Below are positions 7,267-16,600 of a DNA stretch of 25,101 nucleotides, piece after piece (the stretch's first letter is position 1; each line of letters begins with the position of its first letter). This DNA is from CBDUZS01 sp965371785. GTDB taxonomy: Bacteria > Fermentibacterota > Fermentibacteria > Fermentibacterales > JCC-6. The stretch lies in contig CBDUZS010000038.1 of assembly GCA_965371785.1 (NCBI GenBank), positions 1 to 25,101 on the forward strand. Direction: 5' to 3'. The notes under the pieces are model-generated. The model saw nothing but the letters and a program-made list of their open reading frames with translations. It searched no databases and was not told the DNA's origin. The position numbers and the translations under genes are program-made.

Positions 7267-8427
7267 ATGAAGAGCTGGAGAACATCGCGGCGGATGGATG
7301 GTGTTCGTATGCCCCCGATCTCCACGATAATGGATCGTGTCAGGGAAATGCGCACCAAGGGTGAGACGGTTTACTCAATGGCTCAGGCGGTTCCCTGGTA
7401 CTCTCCCCCAGCCGAAGCGCTCGACGGACTGATCGGAAGGATGGGAGAGCCCGGCACACATCTCTACAGCCCCGATCCGGGTCTTCCTTCCGCAAGAAAA
7501 GCCCTCGCACAGGATTTTAGCGAAAGAAGAGGAATCGAGCTGGATCCGCTCGAACAGCTCCACCTGACTTGCGGAGCCAGCCAGGCATTTCTGAGTGCGC
7601 TTCTTGCCGTTGCCGATCCCGGTGACAGAGTTGTCGTACTCGAGCCCTACTACTTCGATCATGTTTTCGCGATTCAGTTCAGCTCACTGGAGCTGGTATC
7701 GATTCCAATGAGGGAAACGGAGGGGTGGGAACTGCCTTCCGCGTCACTCGAAGATGCCATAGGGAACGCGAAGGTGCTGGTAGTAGTCAACCCTGGCAAT
7801 CCGACCGGCAGCGTACTCTCCCTGTCCGAGCTGGAGTGGCTCGTGGCGATAACCGGGGACAATCATTGTTACCTCCTCCTGGATGAGACCTATGAGCGCT
7901 TCAACTTTTCGGGAAGCTCCTGGCATCCCTGGATGGACGGTGAGACAGCGCACGTTGTTACATTCGGCAGTTTCTCGAAGAGCTTCGGTATATCCGGCTG
8001 GCGTCTGGGTTACCTCTTCGGCGGAGCAGACGTACTCGAGCAGTCACTCAAGGTTCAGGATTCCGTTGTGATATGCCCTCCCACTCCATCCCAGATACTG
8101 CTCGAGGAATCACTCCGGTACCGTGACTGGGTAGATCGGATGTCCGCCGCGGTCCACTCCAGAGGAGAACTGTGCAGAAAAGCGCTCGAGACAGCAGTCG
8201 GGCTCGAGTGGAGAACATCCGGAGGCGGCTTTTTCACCCTTGCAGCATGCAGGGGCAGGAATTCGCTCGAGGTTTCTCTCCAACTGCTGGAGCGAAACAG
8301 GATCGCAACGATTCCAGGAAGCGCATTTGGAGCTGCCGGGGAGGAACATGTGCGTATCAGTTTCGGGTGTCTTTCCGATGATGAGCTCGAACCTGCCATG
8401 AACGCACTGGCATCGGTCAGCTTGTGA
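7267..8427 (+). CDS. Class I/II pyridoxal-phosphate aminotransferase
   Basis: The protein has 386 residues. It carries the full fold-type I set: NPGNPTG (N178), LLLDETYERF (D206, Y209), SFSKSFGISGWRLGY with the Schiff-base lysine K238 and phosphate-binding R246, and the C-terminal substrate-carboxylate arginine R363 in HVRISFG. The N-terminal SMAQAVPWYSPP and HLYSPDPGLPSARKAL match aspartate/aromatic-type aminotransferases. It moves an amino group between an amino acid and a 2-oxo acid; the exact amino acid is not readable. The ATG has GGAG 8 bases upstream. The next gene starts 7 bases after its stop. Confidence 0.9.
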   Translation: MKSWRTSRRMDGVRMPPISTIMDRVREMRTKGETVYSMAQAVPWYSPPAEALDGLIGRMGEPGTHLYSPDPGLPSARKALAQDFSERRGIELDPLEQLHLTCGASQAFLSALLAVADPGDRVVVLEPYYFDHVFAIQFSSLELVSIPMRETEGWELPSASLEDAIGNAKVLVVVNPGNPTGSVLSLSELEWLVAITGDNHCYLLLDETYERFNFSGSSWHPWMDGETAHVVTFGSFSKSFGISGWRLGYLFGGADVLEQSLKVQDSVVICPPTPSQILLEESLRYRDWVDRMSAAVHSRGELCRKALETAVGLEWRTSGGGFFTLAACRGRNSLEVSLQLLERNRIATIPGSAFGAAGEEHVRISFGCLSDDELEPAMNALASVSL

Positions 8428-8434
8428 AGGGTTA

Positions 8435-9859
8435 ATGATGTACGGATTACCATGTACCCTGAGTGCCTGTCTGATCGTGTCCTCGGGAACGCTGATTGGA
8501 AGCACGATAAGGGTAAGCGAGGGCAGAGCCACCATTCAGGAAGCCCTTGATGCTGCACAGAGCGGTGATACCGTACTGGTCGAGCCTGGAACCTACCTGG
8601 AGAACATCGTCTGGCCGGCAACGCAGGGGCTCACCCTCATTGGCGAACAGGGACCGGGAGAAACGATAATAGACGGAGATTCAGCAGGCAGCGTGATTGC
8701 GATCCTGGTGGTCGTTGACACCACCACTGTAATAACAGGATTCACGATCAGGAACGGAGCCGCTGAACGAGGCGGCGGCATCTACCTTTCCACTGCATCT
8801 CCCCTCGTAACGGGAAACACGATCGAGAATTGCTTTGCTGCTCTTTACGGCGGAGGCATTTACGGTCAGGGCTCGGCTCCGGTAATCGAGTACAACACCA
8901 TCACAGGCAACAGCACAGGCATCCCATTAGAGGGAAGCTTTCCCCGGGACCTGACCATGGGAGGGGGAATCTGCATCTACGGTTCGGGTCCGGGAACCGC
9001 CCGAATAGCAGACAACGTGATCACAGGCAATTACTGCAGTTACTACGGTGGAGGCATAGCTTCGAGCGGCAACACCCTGATCACAGATAACCAGATAACC
9101 GACAACGATTCCGACTGGTTCGGGGGAGGCATCTACCATCTGAATGCCACCGGAACGACTCTGTCCGGTAATGAAATTTCGAACAACAGCTCGATATTTG
9201 GCGGAGGAATAATGCTCCAGGGCGGTCTGCTAACGATCACACGGTGCAGCATCACCGGGAATAACGGAGACGGTATTCACATCTACTACGGGACTCTGAC
9301 TGCAGACAGTTCGACGATCAGTGATAACACCGGTAACGGCATTGCCAGCGGAAGCGGTAAAACTCCAGCTGCCAGAAGTGCGGGAGTCCACTACTGCAAC
9401 ATCTTTGATAACGATGGATTCGGAATCATGAACTCGAATGAATGGTTTTCCTTCGACGCGACGCTGAACTGGTGGGGTGACCCCAGTGGACCAGGAGGAA
9501 CAGGCCCGGGAACCGGTGATGAAGTAAGCAGATACGTGATCTACGATCCATGGCTTACCGAAATGGGTGTCGAGAGCGGCGGGGAGGCACAACCCGGTAT
9601 CAGCTTCGTTCTCCGATGCTCTCCAAACCCCTTCGGTGAATCGATATCGCTGTTCACCGAAGGAATCGCTTCACTCGCAATCCTGCGGGTCTTCGACTGT
9701 TGTGGCCGTCTTGTCCGGACACTCCACAGGGGAAATGACAGTTTCGTATGGAACGGTACGGATGACTCCGGCTTCCCGATCCCGAATGGCACATACTTCG
9801 TTCACGGTTACGTCAACGGTGAATCCGTGTTTGCATCCATTACCAGGTTGGCTCGCTAG
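8435..9859 (+). CDS. Secreted right-handed beta-helix protein with FlgD-like C-terminal sorting domain
   Basis: The protein has 474 residues. An N-terminal hydrophobic segment (CTLSACLIVSSGTLIG) acts as signal peptide. RATIQEALDAAQSGDTVLVEPGTYLENI is the typical opening of NosD/pectate-lyase-like parallel beta-helices. Repeated turns with GGGIY/GGGI and NxI(T/S)xN follow to about residue 360, including the NWWGDPSGPGG cap seen in this class. The last ~85 residues (CSPNPFGESISL, RVFDCCGRLVRTL, WNGTDDSGFPIPNGTYF) are the same FlgD-like tail as in the protein at 1-540. It is probably a surface-exposed polysaccharide-binding or -cleaving protein, but no catalytic site is evident. GAAGGG precedes the ATG; ATG 8438 is an equal alternative. 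The end overlaps the convergent gene by 20 bases. Confidence 0.88.
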   Translation: MMYGLPCTLSACLIVSSGTLIGSTIRVSEGRATIQEALDAAQSGDTVLVEPGTYLENIVWPATQGLTLIGEQGPGETIIDGDSAGSVIAILVVVDTTTVITGFTIRNGAAERGGGIYLSTASPLVTGNTIENCFAALYGGGIYGQGSAPVIEYNTITGNSTGIPLEGSFPRDLTMGGGICIYGSGPGTARIADNVITGNYCSYYGGGIASSGNTLITDNQITDNDSDWFGGGIYHLNATGTTLSGNEISNNSSIFGGGIMLQGGLLTITRCSITGNNGDGIHIYYGTLTADSSTISDNTGNGIASGSGKTPAARSAGVHYCNIFDNDGFGIMNSNEWFSFDATLNWWGDPSGPGGTGPGTGDEVSRYVIYDPWLTEMGVESGGEAQPGISFVLRCSPNPFGESISLFTEGIASLAILRVFDCCGRLVRTLHRGNDSFVWNGTDDSGFPIPNGTYFVHGYVNGESVFASITRLAR

Positions 9860-10385
9860 AACGGTTCTTCAGAAGTTCTCTGTAGTAACCCTTTGCACGC
9901 TTCATGAATCCGTTGAAACGTCCGTCCGCAAAATCCGGAAAGCTGTGATCCGGAGCATCGAAATCCCCGAAACGGTAACGCAGGCACGTATGCGCCCAGA
10001 CTCCCCTGCCCATGTACAGCTTGTCAGGTGCGCCCTTGAAGGAGGCAAGAACCAGTTTTCCATGATCGAGGTAGCCGGGGTCGAGATTGTAAACCCTCGA
10101 TCCGCTTTCTGATAACCTCTCCTCTATTTCGACACAGCGGTGTTTCCAGTCGGGGAGGAACTCAGCGCCGCAAAGACCCGTAAAACAGTGCCAGGTCCTG
10201 ACCAGGTCGGTGCCCATCTCCGTCCGGTAGTAATCGGAGAGATCGAAGGAGAACTGCTCGCTCTCCAGCCCAATCGGTCCGAAGACCGGCTCGAGCGCCA
10301 ATCTCACTGCAGGCACGTCAGACCCTCGAGATCGTATGACACTGACAAGCATGAGAACCGGAAGCACTTCTAGTCTTTCCGACAT
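9840..10385 (-). CDS. DUF4416 family protein
   Basis: The protein has 181 residues. The family pattern is clear: ALEPVFGPIGLESEQFSFDLSDYYRTEMG in the first half, then SRVYNLDPGYLDHGKLVLAS, KLYMGRGVWAHTCLRYRFGDF and HSFPDFADGRFNGFM. DUF4416 proteins are short cytoplasmic proteins of unknown role, sometimes labelled GTP-binding without visible GTPase motifs; none are seen here. The ATG lies inside the end of the N-acetyltransferase-like gene (16-base overlap), so the two are probably co-translated. Its last 20 bases overlap the convergent beta-helix gene. Confidence 0.82.
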   Translation of the reverse strand: MSERLEVLPVLMLVSVIRSRGSDVPAVRLALEPVFGPIGLESEQFSFDLSDYYRTEMGTDLVRTWHCFTGLCGAEFLPDWKHRCVEIEERLSESGSRVYNLDPGYLDHGKLVLASFKGAPDKLYMGRGVWAHTCLRYRFGDFDAPDHSFPDFADGRFNGFMKRAKGYYRELLKNRSSEPTW

Positions 10386-11170
10386 CTGGCTCTCCCCAGT
10401 TCTTCCCAGGCCATGGAAGCGATATCCCGACTGATGCCGAATGCTTCCTCAATTCCATCCGCGTAGTTGCTCCTCAGTTTTACGTTACGTTTCCCACACG
10501 AATCCACCACACGCAGGTTTTGATTGTGAGCGTACAGCCGTACACCGTCAACGGCTCTGCTGAGGTGAAGACCGTTCATCCCCGGTGAATCGAAAGAGTC
10601 GTTCCAGAACTGCCGGAACCTGTCCCGGCTGATTCTTGCGAGCTTTATCCGATAGCGGTGCCGGCATCCTTCGGATCCGCTCGTGAACATTTTCCAGCTG
10701 TTACCGTCCTCTGTTCTGTAGACGAGAGTCTCCGATCCGCTTTTCAGAATCGTCTCCGCGCCGGGATCGAGTCTGACGGGCTCGCGAACCAGGTATCCCG
10801 GATCGAGGAGGTAGTTCTCCCCTCCGGGCATCTCCACCAGAACCGCGCAATGGATGTTCGTTCCATGCTGCATATCACCCATAACCGGTCTTGTCCTGAA
10901 TCCGGAAGATGCGAGGATTTCTCCCAGGGCTTCGGTCAGTGAGAAACAGGTCCCGCCTGCTCCCAGCTCGACATGCTCTCTGAGCACTTCCTCGGGCATT
11001 CGCGGCAGGGCTCCCTCGCCTGCTTTCCTGAGGAACTTCGTCAGGTTCTCCCAGGGCAGTTGCCCGAATGCGGCGGATATATCGAAAAGAGAATCCATGT
11101 CCGGCCGTCCGGGCAGGAGGCCGAAATGATCGTGGAATATCATGGCTGCTCTCGAACAATGCTTTCCCAT
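10370..11170 (-). CDS. Arylamine N-acetyltransferase-like protein
   Basis: The chosen start MGKHCSRAAMIFHDHFG gives 266 residues; earlier in-frame codons overlap the divergent promoter and gene. The NAT catalytic triad is readable: C75 in GAGGTCFSLTEAL, H107 in NIHCAVLV and D123 in YLLDPGYL. LPWENLTKF is the NAT N-terminal signature. The triad positions fit the usual Cys69/His107/Asp122 layout of bacterial NATs. The family transfers acetyl or other acyl groups from CoA to arylamines, hydrazines or hydroxylamines, and relatives act in amide synthesis of natural products. The true substrate is unknown. The C-terminal third is less typical. It is probably in an operon with the overlapping DUF4416 gene. 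Confidence 0.82.
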   Translation of the reverse strand: MGKHCSRAAMIFHDHFGLLPGRPDMDSLFDISAAFGQLPWENLTKFLRKAGEGALPRMPEEVLREHVELGAGGTCFSLTEALGEILASSGFRTRPVMGDMQHGTNIHCAVLVEMPGGENYLLDPGYLVREPVRLDPGAETILKSGSETLVYRTEDGNSWKMFTSGSEGCRHRYRIKLARISRDRFRQFWNDSFDSPGMNGLHLSRAVDGVRLYAHNQNLRVVDSCGKRNVKLRSNYADGIEEAFGISRDIASMAWEELGRARCRKD

Positions 11171-11198
11171 ACGCTCAACCCTGTTCGTCGAATTAATG

Positions 11199-11207
11199 TG
11201 ATATACT
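11199..11207 (+). promoter_or_regulatory. Extended -10 promoter of the radical SAM gene
   Basis: TGATATACT is an extended -10 element (TG, one base, TATACT) with no clear -35 box. It predicts a transcript start near 11214, just before GGGAG and the ATG at 11229. It sits between the divergent N-acetyltransferase-like and radical SAM genes. Confidence 0.5.
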
Positions 11208-11228
11208 CCCCCGTGGGAGATGAAGGTA

Positions 11229-12185
11229 ATGGAGAAGAAGAGATACCGCAACCTCAATGGCTTCCTGAGAGACCTCTTCGGGGAAAAGGTCTACAAGGTA
11301 GGCCTTTACGGGGGGTTCACCTGCCCCAATCGTGACGGTACCGCAGGAGTCGACGGATGCACCTTCTGCAATCCAGCCAGCAGCAGACCTGTGAAATACC
11401 GCGATGGAATGACGATTGAGCAGCAGCTCGATGAAGGCTGCCGCTACGTCTCGAGGCGTCACGGAGTAAGTAAATTCATCGCCTACTTTCAGGATTACAG
11501 CACGACGTACGGGAACCCCGAATCACTGGGAGAGATGTATCGACGTGCGCTCTCCCACACCGACATCGTCGGGCTCTCTCTGTGTACGAGACCGGATTGT
11601 CTGGGTGAGGATGTTCTCGACCTGCTGGAGGATATCTCGAGGGAAACATTTCTCTGGATCGAGGTGGGAGTTCAATCGGCCTCCGATACCCTCCTCTCCT
11701 CAATGAACCGCTGCCATACACATTCCGACTCGGTCACTGCCTTCGAACGACTCCGCGAGAGAAATATACACTCATCAGCTCATGTCATTCTGGGATATCC
11801 TGGTGAGACAAGGGAGGATCGAATGGATACAGCGATCTTCGTCAACGATTGCGGAGCCCTCGGAGTGAAGGTGCAGAATCTTCACGTGGTCACCGGCAGC
11901 ACTCTTGAAGCTGCCCACCTCAGGGGTGAATTCGATGTGATGACGCTCGAGCAGTACGTTGAATACGCATGTGATTTCATCGAGCACATTGCTCCGAGAG
12001 TCGTAGTTCAGAGGCTCACCGGAGAGGCACCGGCGGAGCTGACGGTTTCACCGGAATGGTCCCTCGGAAAGATAAAGGTTCTTGAACGGCTCCGGAACCA
12101 CCTCTCAGAGGGGAACCGCTGGCAGGGCAAAGCACTTGGATTCCCTGTCTCGGCACTGGAACAGTCACTGTTATTGCCTGATTAG
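11229..12185 (+). CDS. yhcC: YhcC-like radical SAM protein (TIGR01212 family)
   Basis: About 318 residues from ATG 11229, which has GGGAG nine bases upstream; ATG 11220 is three codons earlier but badly placed. The family opening RYRNLNGFLRDLFGEKVYKV is followed by GGFTCPNRDG and DGCTFCN, giving the spaced cluster cysteines C32, C44 and C47 that bind a 4Fe-4S cluster and S-adenosylmethionine. FIAYFQDYSTTYG, GLSLCTRPDCL, WIEVGVQSASD and HVILGYPGETREDRMDT are typical of the Elp3-related subgroup. The family is conserved but its reaction is not settled; a role in RNA modification is often supposed. It lies 48 bases before asnS. Confidence 0.88.
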   Translation: MEKKRYRNLNGFLRDLFGEKVYKVGLYGGFTCPNRDGTAGVDGCTFCNPASSRPVKYRDGMTIEQQLDEGCRYVSRRHGVSKFIAYFQDYSTTYGNPESLGEMYRRALSHTDIVGLSLCTRPDCLGEDVLDLLEDISRETFLWIEVGVQSASDTLLSSMNRCHTHSDSVTAFERLRERNIHSSAHVILGYPGETREDRMDTAIFVNDCGALGVKVQNLHVVTGSTLEAAHLRGEFDVMTLEQYVEYACDFIEHIAPRVVVQRLTGEAPAELTVSPEWSLGKIKVLERLRNHLSEGNRWQGKALGFPVSALEQSLLLPD

Positions 12186-12233
12186 CCGTGTCGATTTAGA
12201 TTCTTGGTTCCGAATTACATCAGAGAGGTAGTA

Positions 12234-13616
12234 ATGATTCAACGTGAATCCGTGGTGTCCGTACTGCTCAACGGAGCCGGCAAGAAGCCAGTAACCGTTT
12301 TCGGCTGGATCAGAACGGCCAGGATGGGCAAGAACGTTGCCTTTGCCGCGATCAACGACGGATCCTGCAGCGATAACCTCCAGGTCGTTTTCGACAGAGG
12401 CGCGTTCAGCGATTCCGAGCTGAAAGGGCTGACGACCGGCGCCTGTATCCGGGTGACCGGTGAACCCGCCGCATCCCTCGGGAGTGAGCAGTCCGTCGAG
12501 CTGAAAGCCGTTGAGTTACAGGTGATCGGACCAACAGACGAGGAATACCCTCTCCAGAAGAAGAGACATTCAATAGAATTCCTGCGGACCATCCCACACC
12601 TCCGTCCGAGAACGAATACTTTCAGCAACATCTTCAGGACCAGACACCATCTGTGTATCGCGATTCACAGGTTCTTCGACGAGAGAGGGTTCTTCTACAT
12701 CCACCCTCCCCTGATCACGTCAAGCGATGCCGAGGGTGCAGGAGAAACGTTCCAGCTGACCACTCTCCCCCTGGATTCGGTTCCGCTCGAGAACGGCAAA
12801 GTTGACTACGGCGCCGACTTCTTCAGGCAGAAGGCGTTTCTCTCGGTGAGTGTACAACTCGAGACCGAGCCGCTTGCTCTGGCTCTGGGGAAAGTCTACA
12901 CCTTCGGCCCGATCTTCAGGGCGGACCCATCCGACACCAGGATTCACGCAGCCGAGTTCTGGATGATAGAACCCGAGATGGCTTTCTACGATCTCGACGA
13001 CAACATCTCTCTCATTGAGGAGTTCGTGAAATACACCGCCGAGTATCTGAGAGGGAAATGCCCAGCCGAGCTCGAGTTCTTCGAAAAGTTTTACGAGAAA
13101 GACCTCGCTGAGAGATACGATCTGGTCTTGAACAAGCCCTTTGCCAGGATAACGTACCGCGAAGCACTGAAGATTCTCGACGCGGAAGCGGGAAGATTCG
13201 AGAACCGGGCAGAATGGGGCAGAGATCTCTCCTCTGAGCACGAGCGTTTTCTGGCCGGGAAGGTCTTCGAGAGCCCCGTTTTCGTAACGGATTACCCGGC
13301 CAGCTTCAAGCCTTTCTACATGCGGCAGAATGACGATGGCGACACCGTTGCATGTACCGATCTCCTCTTTCCTGCCGTGGGAGAGATCATAGGCGGCAGC
13401 CAGCGGGAAGAGAGGTTCGACCTTCTCTCGAAACGAGTACGCGAACTGGAGATGGATGAGGCTGTATACGGGTGGTATCTGGAGCTGAGGAGATGGGGCA
13501 GCGCACCTCATTCAGGTTTCGGCCTTGGTCTCGAACGACTTCTAATGTATTACACTGGAATAGATAATATTCGTGACGTGATTCCATTTCCGCGTACTGC
13601 GGGAAGAATGGTCTGA
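12234..13616 (+). CDS. asnS: Asparaginyl-tRNA synthetase
   Basis: The ATG at 12234 follows AGAGAGG with good spacing. The protein (460 residues) charges tRNA-Asn with asparagine. An N-terminal OB-fold anticodon-binding domain (VTVFGWIRTARMGKNVAFAAINDGS) precedes the class IIb catalytic core. Motif 1 is in RTRHHLCIAIHRFFDERGFFYIHPP and motif 2 at 228-243. Motif 3 is GLGLERLLMYYTG, followed by the class-typical IRDVIPFPRT end. The EFWMIEPEMAF and EIIGGSQREERFD segments favour AsnRS over AspRS. Motif 2 reads FRADPSDTRIHAAEF where most relatives have FRAENSNT-RH: Glu to Asp at 231, and Ile at 237 before the conserved His. It lies in line with yhcC and nifJ. Confidence 0.92.
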   Translation: MIQRESVVSVLLNGAGKKPVTVFGWIRTARMGKNVAFAAINDGSCSDNLQVVFDRGAFSDSELKGLTTGACIRVTGEPAASLGSEQSVELKAVELQVIGPTDEEYPLQKKRHSIEFLRTIPHLRPRTNTFSNIFRTRHHLCIAIHRFFDERGFFYIHPPLITSSDAEGAGETFQLTTLPLDSVPLENGKVDYGADFFRQKAFLSVSVQLETEPLALALGKVYTFGPIFRADPSDTRIHAAEFWMIEPEMAFYDLDDNISLIEEFVKYTAEYLRGKCPAELEFFEKFYEKDLAERYDLVLNKPFARITYREALKILDAEAGRFENRAEWGRDLSSEHERFLAGKVFESPVFVTDYPASFKPFYMRQNDDGDTVACTDLLFPAVGEIIGGSQREERFDLLSKRVRELEMDEAVYGWYLELRRWGSAPHSGFGLGLERLLMYYTGIDNIRDVIPFPRTAGRMV

Positions 13617-13669
13617 TCATGAAACAACCGTGCGCTCTCGCACGACAGACGAAAGCAGGACTGGCAGAG

Positions 13670-16600
13670 ATGGATAAGCGGATGATTACCATCGATGGTA
13701 ACGAAGCAACTGCAATGATGGCTCACAAGCTGAGCGAGGTGATCGCTATCTATCCGATCACTCCTTCCAGCCCGATGGGTGAGCACAGTGACGCCTGGTC
13801 ATCCCAGGGCAAGACCAATATCTGGGGAACCATTCCATTCGTTCAGGAAATGCAGAGCGAAGGGGGCGCCTCGGCATCCGTTCACGGAGCCCTCCAGACC
13901 GGAGCACTGACAACGACTTTCACTGCTTCCCAGGGTCTCCTCCTCATGATTCCCTCCATGTACAAGATCGCAGCAGAACTCACTCCTACCGTGTTCCACG
14001 TATCGGCAAGGAGCCTTGCCTGCCAGGCTCTTTCGATATTCGGCGATCACAGCGATGTAATGGGTGTACGTCAGACGGGTTTCGCCCTGATGTCAAGCTG
14101 TTCGATCCAGGAGGCAATGGATCTCGCGGTCATCTCCCACGCATCAACGCTGAAGGCAAGAATACCGTTCGTACATTTCTTCGACGGATTCCGCACAAGT
14201 CACGAGATCCAGAAGATCGAACTCGTGTCCGATGAAACCCTCACGGCAATGATGGACGACGAACTGATAATCGCCCACAGGAACAGGGGCCTCAATCCCA
14301 ACAGACCGGTTGTCAGGGGAACCAGCCAGAACCCGGACGTCTACTTCCAGGGCAGAGAAACCGTAAACAAGTACTACGTAGTCACTCCGGGCATAGTGCA
14401 GCATTACATGGACAGGTTTGCCGACCTGACCGGTCGAAGCTACCACATCTTCGATTACGTTGGTGCTCCCGACGCGGAGAGGATCATCATCCAGATGGGT
14501 TCAGGCTGCGAGACCGCACATGCTACGGTGGAATACCTGTGCGAGCAGGGGGAGAAAGTCGGCCTGCTAAAGGTGCGTCTCTACAGGCCTTTCGACGGGG
14601 AAGCATTCCTCGAAGCCATTCCGGATACGGTTAAGACCATCGTTGTACTGGACAGGACAAAGGAGCCAGGTGGACCTGGTGAACCGCTCTACATGGACGT
14701 ACTGACGACTTTCGGGGAAAAGGGAATCAGCGGCATCCGGGTGATCGGCGGGCGTTACGGCCTCTCGAGCAAAGAGTACACACCGGCAATGGTCAAGACA
14801 GTACTCGATGAAGCATCGAAGGCTGAACCGAAGAACCACTTCACCCTGGGTATCAACGACGATGTCACCGGCACGTCTCTCGACGTCCTCGACTTCACTC
14901 TCAAGATACCGGGCATGATCCAGGCGGTGTTCATGGGGCTGGGCTCCGATGGCACGGTTGGAGCCAACAAGAACTCCATCAAGATAATCGGTGGTGAAAC
15001 CGATAACTACGCTCAGGGATACTTCGTGTACGACTCCAAGAAAGCCGGTGCCCTGACGGTCAGCCACCTCCGCTTCGGTCCGAAGCCCATCAAGCTGACC
15101 TGCCTCGTGGACAAGGCTGATTTCGTTGCCTGTCATCAGACGATGTTCATGGAGAAGTACGATGTGCTCGGATACGCAGCAGATGGCGGGACATTCCTTC
15201 TGAACACGCCATTCGGTCCCGAGGAAATATGGGATCACCTGACAAGGACTGCGCAGAAGCACATCATCGACAAGAAACTCAAATTCTACGTCATCGATGC
15301 CTACAAAGTCGCGAAGGAAACGGGAATGGGCGTCATGATCAACACGATCATGCAGACCTGCTTCTTCGCGATCTCAGGTGTGCTTCCGAGTGAAGAAGAA
15401 GCCATTCAGAAGATAAAGGATGCCATTCTCAAGAGCTACGGCAAGAAAGGTGAAGACGTCGTACAGCAGAACTACAACGCCGTCGACCAGGCAGTTGCCA
15501 ACCTCTTCGAGGTTTCGCATCCCGATGAGGTCACCAGCTCCGTCACAATGCCGGCAACGGTCTCGGAGAACGCTCCTGATTTCGTGCGCAACGTAACGGC
15601 AACGATCATCAGGATGGACGGCAACGATGTTCCGGTCTCCGCAATGCCTGCTGACGGATCATGGCCTACCGGAACCACGATGTGGGAAAAGCGGAACGTC
15701 GCACAGGATATCCCTGTGTGGAATCCGGACGTCTGCCTTCAGTGCGGTATCTGCAGTTTCGTCTGCCCGCATGCCGCCATAAGGATCAAGGCCTACGATC
15801 CTTCTCTCCTCGACAATGCTCCCTCCGGCTTCAAGAGCGTCGATGCGAAGGGTCCCCAGTTCACCGGCATGAAGTTCACTGTCCAGGTGGCACCCGAGGA
15901 CTGCACGGGCTGCATGATGTGTGTCAATGCATGCCCGGGCAAGAACAGGGAAGAACCGGGAAAGAAGGCCATAAACATGGCCTACCAGCCACCTCTCAGA
16001 GCGCAGGAGGCTGAGAACTACACTTTCTTCCTTGACATACCCGACTTCGACAGGAGCAAACTCAACCGGGCCACGATAAAGGGCTCCCAGTTGATGAAAC
16101 CTCTCTTCGAGTACTCGGGCGCCTGCGCGGGTTGCGGAGAAACACCATACGTCAAACTGGTCAGTCAGCTCTTCGGAGACAGGTCGGTCATCGCAAACGC
16201 AACAGGCTGCAGCTCGATCTACGGTGGCAACCTGCCGACCACACCCTACACGTTCAACATCGATGGCAGGGGTCCTGCATGGAACAACAGCCTCTTCGAG
16301 GATGCGGCCGAGTTCGGATTCGGCTTCAGGCTCACTGCCGACAAGCATACGGTCATTGCCGTCGAGCTCCTTCAGAAGCTCGAGAGCAGCATCGGAAGTG
16401 ACCTCGTCGCAGCGATGCTTGCCTGTGAACAGAAGGACGAGCAGGAGATTGAGGAACAGAGAACTCGGCTCGAAAAGCTCAGAAAAATCCTGACGGGCGT
16501 AGACTCACCGGACGCTAGACTGCTCGAAAGCGTGGCGGACTACCTCGTCAGACGCAGCGTATGGATCTTCGGCGGCGACGGCTGGGCATACGATATCGGC

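Noticed and set aside
13630..13643. Hairpin GTGCG-CTCT-CGCAC just before nifJ as an attenuator or terminator
   Set aside because: The stem is 5 bp, there is no T tail, and it may even lie in coding sequence if the 13619 start is used.
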